Shown piece by piece: positions 59,617 through 64,000 of a DNA stretch of 64,000 nt (positions within the stretch are counted from its first letter, which is position 1; every line of letters starts with the position of its first letter). This stretch comes from Martinezella hainanensis (GTDB lineage: Bacteria > Pseudomonadota > Alphaproteobacteria > Rhizobiales > Rhizobiaceae): contig NZ_FMAC01000016.1 in assembly GCF_900094555.1 (NCBI RefSeq), positions 1-64,000 of the forward strand. Reading direction: 5' to 3'. The notes below the pieces were generated by a model. It worked only from the letters and a program-made list of their open reading frames with translations. It was not told the origin of the DNA and searched no databases. The position numbers and the translations under genes were made by a program.

Positions 59617-60611
59617 CCCAAGGCGACCGGCGCGTTCATCGGCGGATCATTCCCGTTTACGTCCTCCTGCCGCCTTATACGCTGCTGATGGACGTGGCCG
59701 GGCCGGTGGAGGTGTTGCGCCGCGCCAATATCGAACAGGACGACGTCCTGTTCGACTATCAGTTTATCGCTGCCCAGCCATCGCAGACGACTTCGGTCGG
59801 GCTGACGCTTGCCGATCTCAGGCCGTTGCCGGATCACATTCCCGATGGCGCCTATGTCATCCTGTCCGGCAGCGTCACGCCGCCCGATAATGCCGAGGAT
59901 ATCGAGCCGGAGCTTGCCAAGCTTGCGACCTGGCTCCGAGGCGTAATCCATCCGGGCATCACCCTCGTCACCATCTGCTCGGGAGCGGTGCTCGCCGCCC
60001 GCGCCGGCCTGATGGACGGCTATGCCTGCACCACGCATGCCGCCTGCCTCGACGAGGTCAGGGAACATGCCCCGACGGCAAGGGTTCTCGACAACCGGCT
60101 CTATGTCGAGGATCGTGACCGCTATTCGAGCGCCGGCATCACCACGGGCACCGACCTGATGCTGCATCTCGCCTCCAGGCTGACATCGCCCATGACGGCG
60201 CTGACCATTGCCCGGCATATGGTCGTCTACATGCGGAGGACCGGCGCCGAACCGCAGCTCTCGCCCTGGCTCAGCGGCCGCAACCATGTACATCCCGCCA
60301 TCCACCGGGTTCAGGATGCGATCATGGCCGATCCGGCCCATAGCTGGTCGCTCTCCGAACTTGCCGGCATCGGCGTGATGAGTGCGCGGCATATTTCCCG
60401 GCTGTTTCAGGAGCATGCCGGTCTGTCGGTCACGGCCTATGTCAATCTGATGCGCGTCACGCTGGCGCGCGACGTACTTGCCAATTCGCGGCTGGACATG
60501 GAGCGCGTCGCGGAAAAATCCGGCTTCGCTTCGCCCCGGCACATGCGGCGTGTCTGGTCGAAGTACAACACGCTGCCGCCGAGCCACTATCGGCGTTCGG
60601 CTGCCGAATAA
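59613..60611 (+). CDS. GlxA family AraC-type transcriptional regulator
   Basis: A 332-residue two-domain regulator. The N-terminal DJ-1/PfpI (class I GAT-like) domain spans about 10-190 with TLVTICSGAVLAARAGLMDGYACTTHA (elbow Cys in ICSGA). The C-terminal AraC domain (about 225-325) has HTH helices SLSELAGIGVMSARHISRLFQEH and RVAEKSGFASPRHMRRVW. It is coupled to the isochorismatase-fold gene and likely controls it in response to the hydrolase substrate or product. Confidence 0.92.
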   Translation: MTQGDRRVHRRIIPVYVLLPPYTLLMDVAGPVEVLRRANIEQDDVLFDYQFIAAQPSQTTSVGLTLADLRPLPDHIPDGAYVILSGSVTPPDNAEDIEPELAKLATWLRGVIHPGITLVTICSGAVLAARAGLMDGYACTTHAACLDEVREHAPTARVLDNRLYVEDRDRYSSAGITTGTDLMLHLASRLTSPMTALTIARHMVVYMRRTGAEPQLSPWLSGRNHVHPAIHRVQDAIMADPAHSWSLSELAGIGVMSARHISRLFQEHAGLSVTAYVNLMRVTLARDVLANSRLDMERVAEKSGFASPRHMRRVWSKYNTLPPSHYRRSAAE

Positions 60612-60716
60612 AGAAATCGTTTGTGGCGTTCATCGCGAAAGGCCGCTAGCCTTGCCCTGTCCCTCCCCTCCGGCGTCCGTTCGCCGGTCTGCTCTCAAGT
60701 GATCTGGAGAAATATC

Positions 60717-61667
60717 ATGGACATGCGCAAGCTTGGACGAACCGATCTGTCTGTCGCCCCCATCGTGTTCGGCGGCAACGTCTTCGGCTGGACGGCCGAT
60801 GAGAAAACCTCCTACGCACTGCTCGACGCCTTCTTCGATGCCGGCTTCAACACGATCGATACGGCCGACGTCTATTCCCGCTGGGTTCCCGGAAACAAGG
60901 GCGGCGATTCCGAAGAGATCATCGGCAAATGGCTGAAGCAGGGCCGCGTTTCGCGCGACAAGGCCATTATCATCACCAAGGTCGGATCGGACATGGGTCC
61001 CGGCAAGAAGGGTCTCAAGGCCGACTATATCATCGAGGCGGCCGAGGCATCGCTGAAGCGGCTGCAGACCGACCATATCGATCTCTATCTCTCGCACTGG
61101 CCCGACCCCGAGACGCCGCATGAGGAATCGCTTGCTGCCTATGCCAGGCTGAAGGAACAGGGCAAGATCCGCCATGTCGGCTGTTCGAACCTCAGTGCAA
61201 CGCAGCTCCAGGCGTCGTTGGATGCTGCCGAAAAGGCCGGGCTGCCGCGCTACGATGTGCTGCAGCCCGAATATAACCTCTACGCCCGTGACAGTTTCGA
61301 GGGACCGCTGGCAGATCTCTGCGTCAGGGAAGACATCGGCATCATCACCTATTTCAGCCTCGCCGCCGGCTTCCTGACCGGCAAGTATCGCACCAAGGCG
61401 GATACGGAAGGGCGCGCGAGAGAGAACCGGGTTGCCGCCTATCTCGACGACAAGGGCCTTCGCATCCTCGCAGCGCTCGACAAGGTCGCGGCCGAAACCG
61501 GCGCAAAGCTCGCCGAGATCGCGCTTGCCTGGCTGCTGCGCAAGCGCGGCGTCACCGCCCCGATCGCCAGCGCGACTAGCCTCAGCCAGCTCGACGCGCT
61601 AATCAATTCGGCGAAGCTTTCGCTTTCCGATGATGCCATGCGCCTGCTCGACGCAGCCGGTGAATAG
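60717..61667 (+). CDS. aldo/keto reductase
   Basis: A 316-residue TIM-barrel NADPH-dependent oxidoreductase of the AKR family. LGRTDLSVAPIVFGGNVFGW is the start block, NTIDTADVYSRW holds the catalytic Asp and Tyr, and IITKVGSD follows; HIDLYLSHWPDPETP carries the catalytic His. The ATG at 60717 (or 60723) gives the family start; the frame is open from 60621. Length is as in the family. Substrate unknown. Confidence 0.9.
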   Translation: MDMRKLGRTDLSVAPIVFGGNVFGWTADEKTSYALLDAFFDAGFNTIDTADVYSRWVPGNKGGDSEEIIGKWLKQGRVSRDKAIIITKVGSDMGPGKKGLKADYIIEAAEASLKRLQTDHIDLYLSHWPDPETPHEESLAAYARLKEQGKIRHVGCSNLSATQLQASLDAAEKAGLPRYDVLQPEYNLYARDSFEGPLADLCVREDIGIITYFSLAAGFLTGKYRTKADTEGRARENRVAAYLDDKGLRILAALDKVAAETGAKLAEIALAWLLRKRGVTAPIASATSLSQLDALINSAKLSLSDDAMRLLDAAGE

Positions 61668-61681
61668 ATAGAGGCAGACCG

Positions 61682-62125
61682 ATGACCGTGACAATCCGAG
61701 ACGCCAGGCCCGAAGACGAAGCGCGCTGGCGTGCGCTTTGGGACGGATACCTGGCCTTCTACGGCGTCACCATCGCGCCCGACATCACCGATGCGACATG
61801 GCGCCGGGTCTTCGATCCGGCGTCGGCGATCTTCATGCGCGTGGCCGAAGTCGGTGGCGAGGTGAAGGGCTTCACGCTCTGCATCACGCATGAGGGCACC
61901 TGGGTGCGCGCGCCGGACTGCTATCTGGAAGACCTGTTCGTCGACGAATGCGCCCGAGGCCGTGGTGTCGGCCGGGCGCTGCTCGACGATCTCGTCGCGC
62001 TCTGCAAGAAGAACGGCTGGGCGCGTCTTTACTGGCACACCGAAGAAGGCAACGCGACCGCCCGCAAACTCTACGACACCTATGTCGAGAGCGACGGGCA
62101 TATCCGCTATCGTGTCATTATCTGA
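61682..62125 (+). CDS. GNAT family N-acetyltransferase
   Basis: A 147-residue acetyltransferase: TIRDARPEDEARWRALWDGYLAFYG at the start, YLEDLFVDECARGRGVGRALLDDL as the acetyl-CoA loop (R/Q-x-x-G-x-G/A) and WARLYWHTEEGNATARKLYD as the C-terminal motif. It lies 14 bases after the aldo/keto reductase stop and is likely co-transcribed. Its 3' end overlaps the convergent M15-like gene by eight bases. Substrate unknown. Confidence 0.9.
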   Translation: MTVTIRDARPEDEARWRALWDGYLAFYGVTIAPDITDATWRRVFDPASAIFMRVAEVGGEVKGFTLCITHEGTWVRAPDCYLEDLFVDECARGRGVGRALLDDLVALCKKNGWARLYWHTEEGNATARKLYDTYVESDGHIRYRVII

Positions 62126-62732
62126 GTTTCGGAAAGCCCTCATAGTGGGCGGAATGATCGCCCTCCCAGTTCGCCATGCCCGGCTTGGTCAGCATGCCGC
62201 GCGGGCTGACATAGCTTTGGATGGTCCGCATCGGTCGCTCGTGCCACTGGATGTTGAAGGCCCATAGTTTCGGGAAGAAGCAGAGCGACGCATAGGGCAG
62301 ATGATCATGGATCCACCAGGCAAGCTTCTGCCAATCGCCCTCATGGCTGTGGTGATCGATCAGCCAGGGCACGACGATGCAGACGGCCGAGCCCATGCAG
62401 CCATCGAGATCGCGCATGTCCCAGATGTGATGCGCGGCGGTGTGCGGGTTGGTCGAGCAATTCAGCCCGTTCCTGTTGCCGAAGGCGTTGACCTCGGGCG
62501 AGCGGTAGCCCGAGCGGATATGTAGCCGGCCAAAGGTTGCCTCGAGCGGCTCCAGCAGTTCCTCGCAGAGCCTGCGTCCGGTCTCGATCGCCAAATCCGG
62601 ATCTTCGGGAATGTTGGGAATGCGATAGAAATCAGCGATTTCCGAATGCAGGAAATCGCGAAAGAAGAAGTTCTTCGACAGCCTGACGCGGCCGAGCTCC
62701 TCAAGCCCCTTCATCGATCCCGGTTTTCTCAT
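62118..62732 (-). CDS. M15-like peptidase domain protein
   Basis: A 204-residue protein. LHIRSGYRSPEVN (70-82), H101-x6-D108 in AAHHIWDMRD and H164 in NIQWHERP give the SxYRS...H...D...H zinc-site pattern of D-Ala-D-Ala carboxypeptidases of the M15 family. There is no signal peptide, so the substrate may be a cytoplasmic peptide or the enzyme may reach the periplasm otherwise. The start could be 62714 (MKGLEELGRVRLSKNFF). Function is uncertain. Confidence 0.6.
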   Translation of the reverse strand: MRKPGSMKGLEELGRVRLSKNFFFRDFLHSEIADFYRIPNIPEDPDLAIETGRRLCEELLEPLEATFGRLHIRSGYRSPEVNAFGNRNGLNCSTNPHTAAHHIWDMRDLDGCMGSAVCIVVPWLIDHHSHEGDWQKLAWWIHDHLPYASLCFFPKLWAFNIQWHERPMRTIQSYVSPRGMLTKPGMANWEGDHSAHYEGFPKLR

Positions 62733-62846
62733 CGCTGCAATCCCTTCCTGAAACCATCCGATCAGTCGAGACGAGTTATGGCATTGCCGCCACCCGATTT
62801 CTGTCAGCAGTCGTGCATAGGTTCTTCGGACGCAATTCCGGGCGCT

Positions 62847-63740
62847 CTAGGGTCCGGTATATTTAAAGAAATCGATGAAGGCTCTGAGTGCCGGGCGCAT
62901 CTGGCGGCGGCTTGGATAATAGATGCAGAAGCCCGGATAGGGTGGACACCAGTCCTCGAGCACGCGGATGAGCTTGCCCTCGGCCAGTTCCTGCTGCACG
63001 CGGATATCGAAAAGATAGGCAAGGCCGGCGCCATTGACGGCCGCCAACACCGCCAGTCGGTCCTCGATCACGATCAGGGGGCCATCGATCGCCACGATCA
63101 GCTCGCGGCCATCCTTCTCGAACTCCCAGCGATAGAGCGAACCATCGGTAAATCGCCGTTTGATGCAGCGATGATGAACGAGATCGCGCGGATGCAGAGG
63201 CTTTGGATACTTCTCGAAATAGGCCGGAGAGCCGGCAATCACGGTGCGGATGTCGGGGCAGACCTTCACCGCGATCATATCGCCCTCGATACTCTCCTCC
63301 AGCCGGATGCCGGCGTCATAGCCGTCCTTGACAATATCGCTGAAGCCATCCTCGTTGGCGATCTCCAGCGTGATATCGGGATAGGTATTGAGGAAATCGC
63401 CGATGCGCGGCGCCATCAGCAGATCGGAGGCAAAGCGCGGTGCGGTGATGCGCAGCGTGCCCGCCGGGCGGCCTCGGGTCGCAAGCGTATCCTCCAGCGC
63501 GATGTCGATTTCCTCGAGAGCCGGCGCCAGCCTTTGAAGCAATGCCTGCCCTTCCTCGGTCGGCAGCACGCTGCGCGTGGTGCGGGCGAGCAGCCGCACG
63601 CCGAGGCTTTCCTCGAGGCTGGAGACAGCGTGGCTGACCGCTGACGGTGCGATCGACAATTCCTTGCCGGCAGCGCGGAAGCTGCGATGGGCGGCGACGG
63701 CGGCGAATACCGCAAGTTGGGAGAGCTGCGTTCTGTTCAT
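62847..63740 (-). CDS. LysR family transcriptional regulator
   Basis: A 297-residue LysR-type regulator: MNRTQLSQLAVFAAVAAHRSFRAAGKELSIAPSAVSHAVSSLEESLGVRLL is the HTH region (1-51); the effector domain follows from about 90. It is divergent from the aldo/keto reductase at the right edge, with 130 bases between the starts. That reductase is the likely target, in line with the usual LysR arrangement. Confidence 0.92.
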   Translation of the reverse strand: MNRTQLSQLAVFAAVAAHRSFRAAGKELSIAPSAVSHAVSSLEESLGVRLLARTTRSVLPTEEGQALLQRLAPALEEIDIALEDTLATRGRPAGTLRITAPRFASDLLMAPRIGDFLNTYPDITLEIANEDGFSDIVKDGYDAGIRLEESIEGDMIAVKVCPDIRTVIAGSPAYFEKYPKPLHPRDLVHHRCIKRRFTDGSLYRWEFEKDGRELIVAIDGPLIVIEDRLAVLAAVNGAGLAYLFDIRVQQELAEGKLIRVLEDWCPPYPGFCIYYPSRRQMRPALRAFIDFFKYTGP

Positions 63741-63870
63741 TGATCTAAATTATAGAACAGCTCATTAGGATTTGCATGGATTTTCATTCATTATCCGGAA
63801 TCCTAACTTGAGCGTGTAGGCAGCAGGCATCGACCACTGCCGCTCCCATACATCGCAAGAGGAACACACC

Positions 63871-64000
63871 ATGAAAACCCGCAGGCTTGGTAAGGATCTC
63901 ACCGTTTCCGCCGTTGGGCTCGGCTGCATGGGCATGAGCTTTGCCTATGGCGCCGCCGACGAAGCCGAATCCGTCAAGACGCTCCATCGTGCCGTCGATC
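63871..64000 (+). CDS. aldo/keto reductase, N-terminal part (cut by window edge)
   Basis: Forty-three codons of a gene that runs off the right edge: MKTRRLGKDLTVSAVGLGCM then GMSFAYGAADEAESVKTLHRAVD. The LGCMGMS block is that of the aldo/keto reductase subfamily related to YhdN and pyridoxal reductases. AAGAGGAACACACC precedes the ATG. It is divergent from the LysR gene. Identity to the reductase at 60717-61667 is limited to the family motifs. Confidence 0.85.
   Translation, partial: MKTRRLGKDLTVSAVGLGCMGMSFAYGAADEAESVKTLHRAVD

Overview
The window looks like chromosomal DNA of a Rhizobium/Agrobacterium-type alphaproteobacterium. The reasons are high GC with strong third-position bias, a PmtA-type phospholipid N-methyltransferase next to dnaN and pyrF, an NDUFA9-like protein, UppP/QueG neighbours, and an Irr-box-like palindrome ahead of an imelysin operon. 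No rRNA, tRNA, CRISPR array or intact insertion sequence was seen. Gene density is high, and many neighbours are coupled by ATGA start/stop overlaps.

Layout. 1-4.5 kb: an Lrp-type regulator divergent from a DMT exporter plus NIPSNAP protein, then a histidine phosphatase, two LysE exporters and an isochorismatase-fold hydrolase. 4.6-12.8 kb: cysK, comM-like yifB, gshB, a cupin, an EEP-fold hydrolase, yraN, rsmI and dnaN. 13-21.3 kb: pmtA, a phosphatase-fold protein, pyrF, DUF1330, an NDUFA9-like protein, uppP, a GST, queG, an SDR protein and rlpA. 21.4-28.2 kb: an RsmB-type methyltransferase, then a four-gene periplasmic iron-type operon (imelysin, di-heme protein, second imelysin, DUF1513).

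28.2-36.7 kb is more patchwork. It holds a decayed GntR/FCD regulator, a Tat-exported hydrolase, a DUF2252 protein, thioesterase/nucleosidase genes, guaA, and a TetR-Lnt-like pair. The pair has tandem operator palindromes and abuts a CopG-like fragment of conjugative-element type. 36.7-50 kb carries DNA repair genes (mug, ogt), hydrolases, a 45-residue lipoprotein, a 2H phosphoesterase, a SulP transporter, a LysR/quinone-oxidoreductase pair, an MFS carrier, an AspA-like amidohydrolase and a MarR gene bracketed by two copies of one palindrome. 50-64 kb has an M29 aminopeptidase, xseA, a GT-C/GT2/GtrA glycosylation set, an oxidoreductase, an isochorismatase-GlxA regulator operon, aldo/keto reductases, an M15-like peptidase and a LysR gene.

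The points most worth a second look are the imelysin operon with its putative Irr box and a second imelysin that has lost the motif histidine, the GtrA/GT2/GT-C locus, the TetR-Lnt unit, and the MarR palindrome pair that points to an unannotated small gene. All identifications rest on reading motifs and lengths; no database search was run.
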